From Drosophila miranda (Eukaryota > Arthropoda > Insecta > Diptera > Drosophilidae), in the NCBI RefSeq assembly GCF_003369915.1, contig NC_046674.1, forward strand, positions 10,416,001-10,480,000: a DNA stretch of 64,000 bases. Direction: 5' to 3'. This document shows positions 34,801 through 46,478 of the stretch, in pieces. A program made the position numbers and the translations under genes. Under the pieces are notes generated by a model that was not told the origin of the DNA, did not search any database, and saw only the letters and a list, made by a program, of their open reading frames with translations. The first letter of the stretch is position 1; each line of letters begins with the position of its first letter.

Positions 34801-37800
34801 CTAAGCGGCGCATCTAAAGTTTTCGTCCGTTCTTACTCCGCGATTGCACAGCGTCGTCAGCCACTTTTTTCGTTGCTTTCCGCGCTCGCTAATTCATTTC
34901 ACAGCAGAGGCTGTGCGCTCTCGTGTGCGAAAACCAATAAAGCAATTATCGGTACGGCTCAGATAACGTGAAAGCCCATTGACCAATTACTAGCAAGTGC
35001 ACGTGCATAAGTTCACAAACGGGTCTTCTGTTCCATTCCCCAAACCAAAGTTGTGACTGTGCAGAATTATCACACATTCTGCATATACATACGTACATAT
35101 ATTTACTGTACACACAGCGTGCACCACCCCCTCGCAGCAGAAGCGCAGGAATTTTGCGCGTGGCCTGGCCATCGAGCAGTTTACAATTTTTCGAGATAAC
35201 TTTACAAGCTGCTGCGAATTTTCTTGGCACTTAATTTGTCTGCATTTTTCCACAACGAAACTTCTTTGATTTCTTTCACTCGACTTGTGCCGTGGCCCAC
35301 ACCCCACACCCTACCCCACCCCCACACTGCCTCTAGACAACTGCATATACTACTGCATATGTTTCATTGAATTGTGAATATAAAAAGTGTAGCGATATAA
35401 CGATAAACACTTTTGCTTGCAGCAACTTCAGTTGGAGTCAGAGCCGCACCTCCTGCTGCCAGTCAGGCAGTGAAGCAAAAGCAGCACCAACTTCGATTCC
35501 CAAGCAAGCATCCAGCTTCGGTAAGTAATAAAAACATACACGCCTTTCTTCCTACCACAAGTATATACAGAAATCAGAACAATGCAGCAGAAGCAGCAGC
35601 AGCAGCAGAAAAGTAAACGTGTACACGCTTGTCGCGGGCCCTTTGCCGTTGGGCGGTTCTTTTGGGTCACCGAACTGGGCGGCGGGTGTGCACTCAGTGC
35701 CTCTCCATTCAGGTAGACGTCCCTCGGCCCGTATTTGTGCGTTCGATATCTGCATTTTGACAATTGATGTAATCCCTGGGATTCCCTTTAAACCTGCCTC
35801 TGCTGCTCTTCTGCCTGGGTCTAGGACTTGTTATTCCTGATTTATCCTGTGTGTGTGTGTGTGTGTGCTGTGTGTTTCCCCCCGGATGCATAACCGGTTG
35901 CTAGTCATTATCATATGGGCAGAACGACGGGGATTAATCATCTGTTTATCGGATTGTTCTCTGAGTCACTGCTGCTGTTGTTCTTGAAGGAAATCTCTCG
36001 GCCTCGGTATCGGTCTCTCTATGTAATTTGTTTAATATTATCATGTTCAAGCTGCAGACAATATAATTCGATTTAAAAGGTCATGCTCATCACAAATTTA
36101 CTGACAAAATTACACAGTGCAGAAAATCCTAGAGAGAGAAACAGAGAGAGAGAGAGAGAGGGAGGGAGGGAGAAAAATCAATATGTGTTAACAGAATTTT
36201 GTGGCAAGGAAATTAAAACGAGCTGATGCACAATGCACCGTGCACCCTGATATATTCCTTAAATATTTAAATAAAATTACACACATTTGATATTTGGTCA
36301 GAATATATTGAGTGCAACCGAAATAAACATCAAAAGTGGGTTATGTTTGCCATAAAGTCGACTTAATTTACGACTGCAGCCACGAATGTGGGTTAGCGTA
36401 GGTCCAGATAAGGCCACACCACCCCCCCGCCCCCGACCACACTCCCCACCACCGCAATGCCCATTCCAGCACAAAGGAGAGCGGAGCATAGAACGATCTA
36501 ATCTTGGAAGCAGCAGACAGAGCAAGGCAGTTGGGGCTTAGAATCTATATAGATATGAGCCTTAATACAAGTGGGGGGCTCTCCATTAGAATTGGATTTA
36601 TTTTTCATTCAATGCCAACGCAAATTGTGTCTATATATAGCTGATACATATATCCATGCAAATGTCTGCTTCTGTTCTGTTATGTTCGGTTCGGTTCTGT
36701 ATATGTCACAGGTGCGCGCTCTCCTCTGCTGCCCCTGGGGTGGTTCCTGCAACGTTGTTACGCACTCCACAGCCACTCCCAGCACACTTTACCCTTCCCC
36801 CGGGGGGGTAGGGGCCTGTAGGCAGCACAACTGGGATTTTCTCTTTTAGTTCCCCCTTTTGTGGCCCTTTTTTTCTGTTTGTGTGTCAACTGCCATGCAA
36901 TTTCTGCCATTAAAATAATTATTTGATTGCTCTATTTTGTACGTTGTGACGAGTGGAGTTCCACTGAAGCAAGGCCAAAGGTAGAGAGGAATTAATAAAT
37001 AATGAGCACAGTAGTAGAAGATTAGCGCTATCAGAAAGACCCATATGTTCCCATGGTTCCAGATATTGTTCGTACAATCCGTTTAGCTTATCGGCATGCG
37101 GTTTTTGTTTTTTGAGTGATGGAGTGATTGCTGCTCCGTCGCCGTCCCCCTGCTGTTCTGTTGCTGGCCATCCATCCATCTCCCTAATCAAGCAGCCCGA
37201 AAATTCTCTTATCGTTCGACAGCAAGGACTGTGGGAGAGCTACATACGAGTATGTATGTATGTATGTGTACCTGAAAGTGGACCATCGGTGGAGAAAATA
37301 TACGTAGCCGAGTTGTGGGCCCCCCCCCCTCCGAACCCACTGTAAGTGTACTTTGAATCAGTAGTGGATTGTGAGCTGCATTTTGAATTGATTTTAATTG
37401 AGTTTCGTAGGCCACGCATGTCACGTGCTGTCTAAATGTACGACACATACACATGCATAGAAAAGCATAGAAATATGCATATATTTGATATGTAAAGGGT
37501 AAAGATACATCCTTGGGGCGAGACAGAAAACAAATCAAAGCCGGAAATTATCTGTTTTGATATGTAGAACAAATCACGTACCACCTATGTGCACATACAT
37601 ATGTATACCCAACCCCCGAACCGAACCGGCCCGACGCGAACCGATCCGAACCGACCCGCCCCGAGGCCGTATCCAATGTCAAAGTGAAATTCAATTACAA
37701 TTACAACATCATTTAAAAGGGAGTGAATTTCGGGGGCGGCTCTTCATTTCGGCTGTGACACAACACAGCCGCCTTAAACGGCCAAAGATATTTTAGTGGC

Positions 37801-40379
37801 AGCATTCAGCGCTGATTTCATCAAAGGCTTAACCATAATTTGAGCTACTTGTCTACCTGCTTTATGCCAAACACGTTCGTTCCTTCGTTCGTTCGTTCGT
37901 TCGTTCGTTCGACCATCGCCACGACTCGCTGCTGAAGAGCTGAAGAGCTTAACGGAGCGGAGCCACACAGTCGTCGTCCCGCCTATCAGTGATTCCCAGT
38001 GACATATTTTAAGCCATCGCTCGGTTGACCATTCGGTTGGCCTGGCCCGGCCCTATCTCCTTGGGAACACAGGTACCACGGGGAGTGGTGGACTGTGCAC
38101 ATGGCCGAGACAGAGGCGGTAGGCCGTAGGCAGTAGGCAGTAGTTTATGCAGTATTTAATCAAGTGTGAACCAGCGAGGTTTCTTCCGCTTGAAACCCTC
38201 CTTATAATATTGCAGACTCGTCTCTGCTGTAAATACGAACCGTACTGTGCTGTACTGTACTACAATGTGAGTACTATAAGTTCTGATTCCCAATAAATTT
38301 GCTCTTTGCTTTGTTTAGTTCGGTTCAATTTCCCGGAATATGGCTTGTTCTACGGAATAAATTGTTTAGTGTGTTTATTTTCTGCAATACTTGCCAGACG
38401 ATACGGTTTCATCGGTGTTGATCCCAAAAAACCCCATCTGCTATACACGAGTGCATTCTGGGGCTTTGCATAGCTATATTTGATACTTTTCAAAAGGGGA
38501 TAATAGAATCAGTGGAAGAATCCGTAGAATCAAAAGGAAGCTTCTCCCACAACAAACTCGTGAAGTATATCTATCTTCTGTCTATCTATTTCTCTCAGTT
38601 TTGAAGCTCAATCTCAATGCATCTCTGTGCATAGTCTTTCAGATTTCATTACAATTAGATCAACAAAAATAGAAGGGGGCAGGGTACTCCGAAATGAACT
38701 TCCTTTCTGGTTCTTTCCGGGGATCGGTACCCTTTGTTTCAGTAGAAATTACGAATAGTACTTTCGACTGTTTGCCTCTGATACAAATTGCTTACATTGT
38801 AAGCAACAATAGATTGTATCCATGCGATGACTCCCACGCCCACGCCCCCGCCCACTCCCACTCCCACTCCCTTCTCTTTCCAGTCTCTCGACTGATAAGC
38901 GTTCTGTTCTGTTGTCGTCGAGTGTCTGTCTGGCACTTGTGTGTTTGCCTTTTGCGCACAAGCTTCCAAATCGGAGAGAGCTTATCGCTTATCGGTGGTG
39001 TTTATCTAGCATAATAGTTGCTAGTTGCCCCCTACCCATCCCCCTTGTCCCCCCTATCCCCTCATCATATGGCGGCGGTGCTCTACGGGATGTAAATTGC
39101 AGCAGAGGATGACAATTCTCGCTCCCCCCCACCCTTCCATTGCGAAAGATAACGGTACACCCGGTATCGGCGTAGCCCCCCTTCCGCAGTCGATGCTCTG
39201 CGCACGACACCCATAAGCCCCCCAGGAAAGGAGCGGGAGCGGGGGGAAGGAGCGTGGAAGCGGGAGAATAGATAAAAATCAAAATGCAAAAAAAAAACTC
39301 TTCTTTTTTGGCGTCTCGTGTGCCGATCATAGGGTGTACAGGGGGAGGAGAGAGATAAGAACGACGCGAGGGAGATTGTGTAATCAGTTTTGGTCGGGTT
39401 TCACTTTTAGCCAGAGATCCCAAAGACAGCGCACGAGAACACGGACGAAGATAGTGCCGATACCCCCTGGATACATGCACATTCGAGTACTAAGTAGGTG
39501 CAAGTGTTCTTGGAATTCCCCTTAGTGAGTGCTGCCTGTACTTTTGCAGGTTGCTTAGCCAACGGACGCGATGCGGTGCGGTGCAGTGCGCTGCTGTATT
39601 TCATGTGGAAATTCAAATTGTTTTTCTTACCCAAGCCACCCGAAAACATCTCCCTTCTCTTCCCTCTTCGTCGCACCATATTCCCCTTTCTTTATACTCC
39701 TTCTCTGATTTCCCCTTTGTTTGCGGCGCCCCTGGCAACGGCTGGGCAAGTGTGTCGCCTTTCGGTCGATGCCGACGATTAACTTGCATTCAACATTGAT
39801 TCGCTTCCAACGGCTCACCTGCACTCCACTCGACTTTTCCCCAGACGAAACAATCTAAATCGTAAGGCAGGAGCTCTTCAATAGAATGCAGTTATTTGCG
39901 TGAGTTTTGGTCCAGTATACAGTATGTATATAGTGTCCCCTCCCACCTCCCGGTAGCTGATGGAGGAGCAGCTACCACTTGCTATTCATTCAACCGTGGA
40001 GCAAAACAATTGCCAATCCCTCCCTCTATCGAGGGTTCGAGCTGCCTCTTCTATCTTCTATCTTTCGAGTTCAATTATGTGCCTCTCTAAAATACGGGGC
40101 CTGGAGGAGGCCAGGCCGGGGCAGGGCAGGGCAGGGCTGGGCTAAAACTTTTCCCCCACGCAACGAACAAAAGGCTAAGTGGAAAACAGTTTGAAACCAA
40201 CAGCAAAATGGTAAAACAATTGCAAATTGAAAAGCTCAATTTGTTGGCAATTTGCTTGGGTGCCGTTGTGCCTGGAAAAGCGCATTTTCCGAACAGATTG
40301 TTGGTTGAATGAACTTTATTAAAGTTGGGAAAAGTTGATTGATATTTTCATTGATATGGGCTCTATTCTCTAATTGCAG
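34801..40379 (+). other. Gene-poor region, probable 5' leader and introns of ZnT63C
   Basis: No supported protein gene. It contains simple repeats: CAG-type at about 35585-35610, TG at 35848-35868, GA at 36127-36175, (ATGT) at 37250-37270, CGAAC-rich at 37618-37660 and (TTCG) at 37870-37915. One good exon-like piece is listed separately. C/G-rich and CT-rich stretches around 39020-39250 look like regulatory or intronic DNA. D. melanogaster ZnT63C also has upstream non-coding exons as far as I recall, so this is most likely its first intron(s). Confidence 0.4.
35423..35520 (+). other. Exon-like segment, candidate 5' UTR exon of ZnT63C
   Basis: A 98-base segment is bounded by TTGCTTGCAG on the left and GTAAGTAA on the right, both near consensus. 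It contains no ATG in any frame, which fits a non-coding leader exon. The next plus-strand acceptor with a coding start is 40380. The linkage is inferred from position only. Confidence 0.35.
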
Positions 40380-40389
40380 CTTCTCCAAG

Positions 40390-42572
40390 ATGGCCAAGTA
40401 CTCGGGAAAGAAGTGCCGCCTGCTCTCCATGATGTGGCTGACGGCGTTCTTTTTCTTTGTGGAAATCATCGTTGGATATGTAACCAACTCCATGGCTTTG
40501 GTGGCCGACAGTTTCCATATGCTGGGTGACATTGCCGCTTTGGTTATATCATTTCTGTCTGTGAAGGTACGTCCCTCCCCCAAGAACCTCCGCCCTATTG
40601 ATAATACACCGCTATAATGCCTCCTCCTCTTTTTATGTCTCTCTCTCTCTCTCTGGACAGATGTCACCGAAAAAATGGTCAAAGAACACCTTTGGCTGGG
40701 CCCGTGCCGAGGTGCTGGGTGCGTTGGTCAATGCCGTGTTTCTGGTGGCGCTCTGCTTCAGCATCACCATTGAGGCGTGCAAGCGGTGAGTGTCATTGGG
40801 ATTTGGAACGGCAGTTGCTATTGCTATTTCCATTGAGAGTAATTACATATTAAAAGTCCGCACCCCAGTGGATTCGATCGGATTGGATCGATCGGAGTTG
40901 ATCTGTGAGAGGAGGAGCATTAAGCCATAAGCTTGTCGACGTGATTTGATTACATTTTCTGAAATTATCTTAATTTTATTCGTGTTAATGCCACCACCTG
41001 CCTGTCTGCCTGCTTGCCTGCCTGCCTGCCACTAGGGCAATGTGTGTGCGTGTGCGTGCGAGTGTACGTGTGTTTGGGCTTTTATTCAATTTGCATTCCG
41101 TGCGCATATTCTCCGCATACGTTTACGAGGTGAAGCAGATACCCTTTCGATTGGTTGGGGGTTACGACAGCTACGGCTTCCAGGATGCCTCGCCTCATCG
41201 ACTACCATCCACTAATCCCATCGCTCACATTCAATGCTCGACTGCGAAAGAGAATGCCCGAGAATTTCTTTTGAAATCGTTTTCTTGCTTTCATTTGCAG
41301 ATTCATTGAAATGGAGGAAATCCATCAGCCCAAACTCTTGGTTATTGTCGGAGTCCTGGGACTGCTCGTGAATGTGATTGGACTGTGTCTGCTGTATGGT
41401 AAGATATATATTCTATCGAAACCCTTATCCATGTACCGCCAACAGAATGGAATGTGTTACTTCTTTCAGAGCATGGCGGGCACCATGGGCACTCGCATGG
41501 CGGCGGTCTCACCCGCAACCACAGTCGCCTCACCGAACTGGCCAACATGGACGAGGGCGATGGCGATGATGAGCAGAATGATTATGCCTACGAGAAGCAA
41601 AAGGAGAAGAAACAAATCAAGAAGTCCAGCCATGGCCACAGCCATGATCCTGGTTCGATGAACATGCGCGGCGCCTTCCTGCACGTGCTCAGCGATGCCC
41701 TGGGCAGCGTCATTGTGGTCATCAGTGCTGTGGTGGTGTGGACGACCAAGTGGAAGTATCGCTTCTATATGGATCCAGCTCTTTCGATTGTGCTGGTGGT
41801 GCTCATCTTGCACTCTGTGTGGCCGTTGTTGCGTGAATCCGCCTTGATTCTGCTGCAGACTGTGCCCACGCACATCCAGGTGGATGCCATACAGAAGCGT
41901 CTGCTGGAGAAGGTCGATGGTGTGCTGGCAGTGCATGAGTTTCATGTGTGGCAGCTGGCAGGCGATCGCATCATTGCCTCTGCACACATACGGTAAGTGG
42001 AATAGCTCAAAGCTGCATTCACAATCCGTTTAATCTTCAATGTTCAATGATTAATGATTAATCGCTCTCTTTAAAGCTGCCGGAATCTGTCGGAATACAT
42101 GAAAATTGCTGAAAAGGTCAAGGAGTTCTTTCACAATGAGGGCATACATTCCACCACCATTCAGCCAGAGTTTAGCGAAATCGAGGCCTGCAACATGTCC
42201 GATGGTACCTCCAGCATTAACATGAGCGGCTCCGATTGCTGTGCCCTGGACTGTCCCACCACCGATGAGGGCTGTGTCAAGGCCACTTGTTGCCAAAATA
42301 ACAATAAATTGGTATGCAAAAAGCCAACTTCCACTTCTTTCTTCGTATAAGCTGATTTCAAGGGGATTTCCTTTCAGAACCAACTGCCTTCACCCACCAA
42401 TTCGCCTTATCTGTGTCGTCAGCGGAATGCAGCGCGTCAGGCTGGCGATGTGGAGGCTGGCTCTCTGCTGGAGGCTGCTGGTTCCAGTGGGAACCAAGGG
42501 GCTGCTGCCGGTGAAGTTAGCGACTCCCTTGCCATTGCGGCAACATCAACGCCAAAGAGCGAATTAGTCTGA
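40390..42572 (+). CDS. ZnT63C zinc transporter (CDF family, ZnT1-like)
   Basis: Exports Zn2+ from the cytoplasm across the plasma membrane. Exons are 40390-40566, 40662-40785, 41301-41398, 41470-41993, 42077-42311 and 42378-42572, giving 450 residues plus TGA; phases agree throughout. Visible: first transmembrane helices, HxxxD metal site in helix 2 (ADSFHMLGD), a His-rich cytoplasmic loop (HGGHHGHSHGG, HGHSHD), the second HxxxD site in helix 5 (HVLSDALG) and the C-terminal cytoplasmic domain (VHEFHVWQLAGDRI). A Cys-rich tail follows (CCALDC...CVKATCC). The ATG is ten bases after a CAG acceptor at 40380. The exon before the stop is short, and the TGA is followed in frame by a long open extension (see next entry). 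The overall length suits the ZnT1 branch. Confidence 0.95.
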
Positions 42573-42965
42573 CAACATCCAAAGCAAACGCAAACGCAAC
42601 AGCAACCGCAACCGCAACATGTAGTACACTTTGCCACGACCAAGCCAGCAGCAACAGCAACAACAACAAGATCAGCCACAAAACCGACAGAGACAGCAAC
42701 AGCACCAACACCAACACCAACAATAGCAGAAACATCATCAATACGTGATATAATGTACGAGCCAACAAGCGCCGGTAACAATGAAAAAGTGGCTTCCAGC
42801 AGTGGGTGTGGTGGCGGAGGTGGCGTTGTCGTCGATGGTAACAATCTGTCGTCGGTGACTGCCCAGCGTCGACGAGAGCTACAGTTGCGCGCCGAACAGC
42901 AGTTTGAGGAGCAGGTGACTGTGACACCGCTGCGAAGCCGCAACGGCGATGAGGTTGCCCTCTAA
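42573..42965 (+). CDS. In-frame extension after the ZnT63C stop (readthrough candidate)
   Basis: Directly after TGA (42570-42572) the same frame stays open for 130 codons to TAA at 42963-42965. The stop context is TGA-C, the leakiest in Drosophila. The extension reads as protein: a Gln/Pro then Thr/Ala-rich linker, a Gly run (GCGGGGGVVVDGN) and a charged end (AQRRRELQLRAEQQFEEQ, then TPLRSRNGDEVAL). Third-position use of G/C remains gene-like in the last 60 codons. Many Drosophila genes are known to use readthrough of this kind. Alternatives are a retained segment of an unseen splice form, or a genomic stop mutation in this strain. Confidence 0.55.
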   Translation, partial: QHPKQTQTQQQPQPQHVVHFATTKPAATATTTRSATKPTETATAPTPTPTIAETSSIRDIMYEPTSAGNNEKVASSSGCGGGGGVVVDGNNLSSVTAQRRRELQLRAEQQFEEQVTVTPLRSRNGDEVAL

Positions 42966-44252
42966 TTGGGAGCCCAAGCTGTTTAATTAGTTTGTTAGGA
43001 GACTGGTGCTGCCATTTGGTGCAGTATTTTCGTGTGTGTTTCAGTGTTTTTGTATCCATTATTTGTTCTTAGTAGAATTTAGGCATAAATGAGAGAGAGA
43101 GTATAGCATATATTGATAGACGATAGACGATAGACGATAGAGGATAGATTATGGACATGGGTGCAAGCTGATGATTGTTTGCTAGTTTAATTGGAATCAA
43201 AGGCAAAAACCACACAATTGAATGGGGCAGCGAAAGTGTTTGTGGAAGTGCTTGCTGTTTTTAGGGAACATGTTTCGTTTCATTCGGTTTTTTTTTTTGG
43301 CTATATATACAGCATATGTTATAGCGTATGTTAATACCTAATCGAAGAGTGTATTTAATTCAAAAATAGTTATTTAAGTTGAAAGTAAACGTGAGCCCAA
43401 CCAAACAGAGAAATACACATATGTACTACAGATACGTTTTTTACATTTTGAAAAGTTTATACCGTCGCAAAAAGTGAATTATTGTATTCAATATAGTTAT
43501 ATATAGTATATATATCTATCTACGGCTTAGTGAATGACTAAAAGACAGTTGTACGAAATACATACTGTATGTACGCGCACATCGTATGCATTCGTTGGCA
43601 TACGGTTAGGGATTCGTTAGTTAGGGATAGTGTCTCTTATTCTTAGTAGTTGTATAGTAATGCTATTTGTAAAAAGAGTTTTTACCGCAACCCAAGAGAA
43701 ACTAGTTTCTATTTAATTTTAATCGTATCAAAACTTTATAATGAATATACATCATGTATTATTTAATGATCTGCATTCACTCGCAAGTGTGTATATGTTT
43801 GTAAATAAACGTCAAACATAAACGATCTACGGAAAAACACCACTACTACTTTTATTCGAAGGCAGACATCATTTCGATTACAGTACGAAGGAGCCCAAAA
43901 ATAGTAACTGGAGATCGACTTCTGGGCCTGATCGTAATCCACTAATCCATATCCCAGCAATACAAATAGAACCTTTGTTACATTGGAAACAATCGTGGCC
44001 ACCCTGCGGCAAGCACTTCAACATAATGATATATTTCTTCAAAAGGCATGCGAGTATTTACAAATGAACAATTTACAACAAAATAACAAGGATAGGACTA
44101 GATAATGATTAAGATTAGAATGAAACTGATTAAAAAAAGCAACAAAAAAAAGTATGTACAATTAAATTAGAGAATGCCAATGACTAGTGCTCCCCGACAT
44201 CGCCGCCACCACGTTCGTTTGGTTGTAGCTGCTGTGAGAAGCGAAGCTGGCG
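42966..44252. other. ZnT63C 3' UTR and convergent PIG-C 3' UTR
   Basis: A/T-rich DNA with AATAAA at 43804-43809 (plus, ZnT63C end) and TTTATT at about 43852 (AATAAA on the minus strand, PIG-C end). The two genes are therefore convergent. A GATAGAC repeat lies at 43118-43150. No further gene seen. Confidence 0.5.
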
Positions 44253-45113
44253 CTATAAGTTCTCATCGAGATTCTCGTCGGTGTTCTCCTCCACAATGGC
44301 CTCATCCCAGGGTCCGTGGATGTTGAACTTGTATTTCTGCTGCCTCACGAATATGAACGGACAGACAAAGTTGATGAACAGCGTGGTGCAGGCGTAGAGG
44401 CAGAGCACGGGCCGCGATATCCAGTAGAGAGCCACACAGCAGACGGCAAAGATGGGGATCATGAAGAGGGCATGCCAGTTGGACTCCGTGATGATTGGAT
44501 ACAGGACAAAGAAGATGGCTGCCTCGACGAGGAGCACAAATGCGTGGTACGACGTCGAGAGTCGCGAGGCCAGGCAGATGGCCCCGAATATGGCGGCGTT
44601 CAGCGATATGGCTTTGGAGACTACGGCCACGTCCAGTCCGTAGTTGGTGAACATCAGGTTAGCCAACAGGACGAAGAAGGTCGTGGTATAGATGGTGTCC
44701 GTGCTGATGGCCTGCGTCAGAGTGTGTAGCATCGGGGAGAACAGGTAGCCAAAGAGGACGACCGTCACCAGGGTCTTTGAATCCTCTCCCAACAGCGGCA
44801 TGCTAAGCTTTCTGCCGCGATAGCACAGATAACCCAATCCGGTGATTCCACAGCTGGGCAGGAGTATGGTGGTGGGCGAGACGCTGTCGCTGAGCATCAT
44901 CTGGTAGAGTATCAGGAAGCCGGCTATGCAGGAGATCTGATTGTTGAGCACCGTGATGCCGGCCGTGGCCTCACGGTAGGTGTAGATTCGCACGTGGAGA
45001 TTGGTGCGCAGATCCTTGAGGAAGCTGGCATCGGTATAGTTGTCTGGGTATTCGCGGTTCGAATAGAGGTTCTTCACCCACGGCTTTCGTTTCTCCTGCG
45101 TTTTCTTCGGCAT
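44253..45113 (-). CDS. PIG-C, subunit of GPI-N-acetylglucosaminyltransferase
   Basis: Component of the GPI-GnT complex that starts GPI anchor synthesis by moving GlcNAc to phosphatidylinositol on the cytoplasmic face of the ER. A single exon of 286 residues, the usual length for the family. N-terminal motif KPWVKNLYSNREYPDNYTD is followed by multiple hydrophobic helices typical of GPI2/PIG-C, and a C-terminal NIHGPWDEA motif that is strongly conserved. The ATG is the first in the frame, just downstream of a motif-1 promoter element. An acidic Glu-Asn-Asp tail ends it. Neighbouring DPM2 is divergent and acts in the same ER pathway, since dolichol-phosphate-mannose feeds GPI assembly. Confidence 0.96.
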   Translation of the reverse strand: MPKKTQEKRKPWVKNLYSNREYPDNYTDASFLKDLRTNLHVRIYTYREATAGITVLNNQISCIAGFLILYQMMLSDSVSPTTILLPSCGITGLGYLCYRGRKLSMPLLGEDSKTLVTVVLFGYLFSPMLHTLTQAISTDTIYTTTFFVLLANLMFTNYGLDVAVVSKAISLNAAIFGAICLASRLSTSYHAFVLLVEAAIFFVLYPIITESNWHALFMIPIFAVCCVALYWISRPVLCLYACTTLFINFVCPFIFVRQQKYKFNIHGPWDEAIVEENTDENLDENL

Positions 45114-45150
45114 TTTTAAACATGGAAATTGTTTATATTTATTGGAAATC

Positions 45151-45161
45151 TAGTGTGACCA
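45151..45161 (-). promoter_or_regulatory. Core promoter motif 1 of PIG-C
   Basis: The minus strand reads TGGTCACACTA, a perfect match to Drosophila core promoter motif 1 (YGGTCACACTR, bound by M1BP). It lies 38 bases upstream of the PIG-C ATG, so the leader must be very short. Confidence 0.75.
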
Positions 45162-45695
45162 TACTCTGAGAACAAAACACAAAATACCAAGTCAAACATG
45201 ATACTTTCGGTATAAATGCCATTTCCTGCAACCCTGGACTAAGCATTTTGTTTATAATAAATACCTTCCTAAAATACCTAAATACCTGACCGTGGGATCG
45301 AACCGACCGGGCGAGGGAGCATCCAAAGAAATCCGTGCAAATGAAATGAAAAGTGGCATGCCGAAAGCTATATTATTACAATTATAAACAATTGGCCGAG
45401 CCTTCTACTTTTACGTAAGATATTCCACCAAAATACTGGAGGTGCGCTCTTGTTGTTTTTGTTTGGACCGCTGCTGCTAGAATTTTGCAGCGAAAAACCC
45501 ACTCGATCACACATACACATACCACCTGTTTGTTTATAACCAACACACAGACAGACAGACAGAGGAGCGGAGCCCGTGGAGCCACAAATAGTTAGGGAGT
45601 TGCGTGTGTGCGCCCCCGCGAGTAGTAATCAGTAATAGTATCGTAGTTTTCCGCAGTCGTCCAGTCGCGTGTCGCACATATTCGATCATTTATTT
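45162..45695. other. Divergent promoter region PIG-C / DPM2
   Basis: About 530 bases between the two start codons. It holds an ACAGACAGACAG repeat (about 45546-45560) and G/C-rich leader-like DNA (45560-45690) before the DPM2 ATG. No other gene seen. Confidence 0.45.
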
Positions 45696-46371
45696 ATGGC
45701 TTCAAATGCGCAGCTCGGAAAAATCATTTTGATAACCGCAATCGCCGTGTTTTTCTACTATTTCTTTTGGGTGGCGGTGCTGCCGTTTATGCTCATCGAT
45801 GAAGGTGAGTACGAATCGTTCCGCTCCGAGTGGGAGCAACGACAAAAAGCAGCTGCGCTGCTGATTATACACACATATTTTTTATTAAATAATCTCCGCA
45901 CGATTTGCGGGCGGCTTTTGTGCAGTAATTAAAGTAACGCTCTTTAAATTGGACAGTTATTACTACATGCATATATGCTATATATTCCACAATACAAACA
46001 TGTATGCATATAGAATGTATGTAACAGCAGATATGTTTATATGTATATGTGCATGCATAGTAGATGCTAATGCGTAAATTATTTAAACTGTTACCTGAAA
46101 TGTGAATGACGCTCCCTTAGGGTTTTAGCCCTTTTCAAGGTCACTCTTCTAACACGCATTCATCCCACTCCTCTCTTTTCTTCTCCCTCTCTCTCTCTTT
46201 GTCTCTCTCTCTCTCTCTCTCTCTATGTCGACAGGCAATCCCATACGGCTGTTTTTTCCGCCACTGAGGTACGCATTTATAGTGCCTACTATATTCGGGG
46301 TCATCTTCATCGGCGGCATTGCCGCATTCTCCTTCTACCACATTTGGAGCCTAAAGGTGAAGCGCGATTAA
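45696..46371 (+). CDS. DPM2, regulatory subunit of dolichol-phosphate mannose synthase
   Basis: Small ER membrane protein that stabilises the DPM synthase catalytic subunit and also associates with GPI-GnT. Exons 45696-45804 and 46235-46371 give 81 residues, against 84 in the human protein. Two hydrophobic helices are visible (ILITAIAVFFYYFFWVAVLPF and FIVPTIFGVIFIGGIAAF), separated by a short loop with RLFFPPLRYA, and a basic end (LKVKRD). The intron carries CT repeats just before the acceptor. The stop at 46369 is only 107 bases before the ATG of the next gene, so both may share one transcript. Confidence 0.88.
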
Positions 46372-46478
46372 GGCAGCACATGCAACAGTGATCTGATTCG
46401 GAAAGGTTATCACTTGAAGCAAACGGCTACGATTAAGCTGAAAACAGGAAAGGAATCCCAGAGTCAGTCGGCAACAAG

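Noticed and set aside
38694-39525. Several 60-160 codon frames in the ZnT63C upstream region
   Set aside because: C/T-rich low-complexity sequence on both strands, no domain, no consistent splice structure.
42437-43059. Minus-strand frames of 168-180 codons opposite the ZnT63C 3' end
   Set aside because: They are antisense to the ZnT63C exon and its extension and consist of Leu/Val runs from CAA/ACA repeats.
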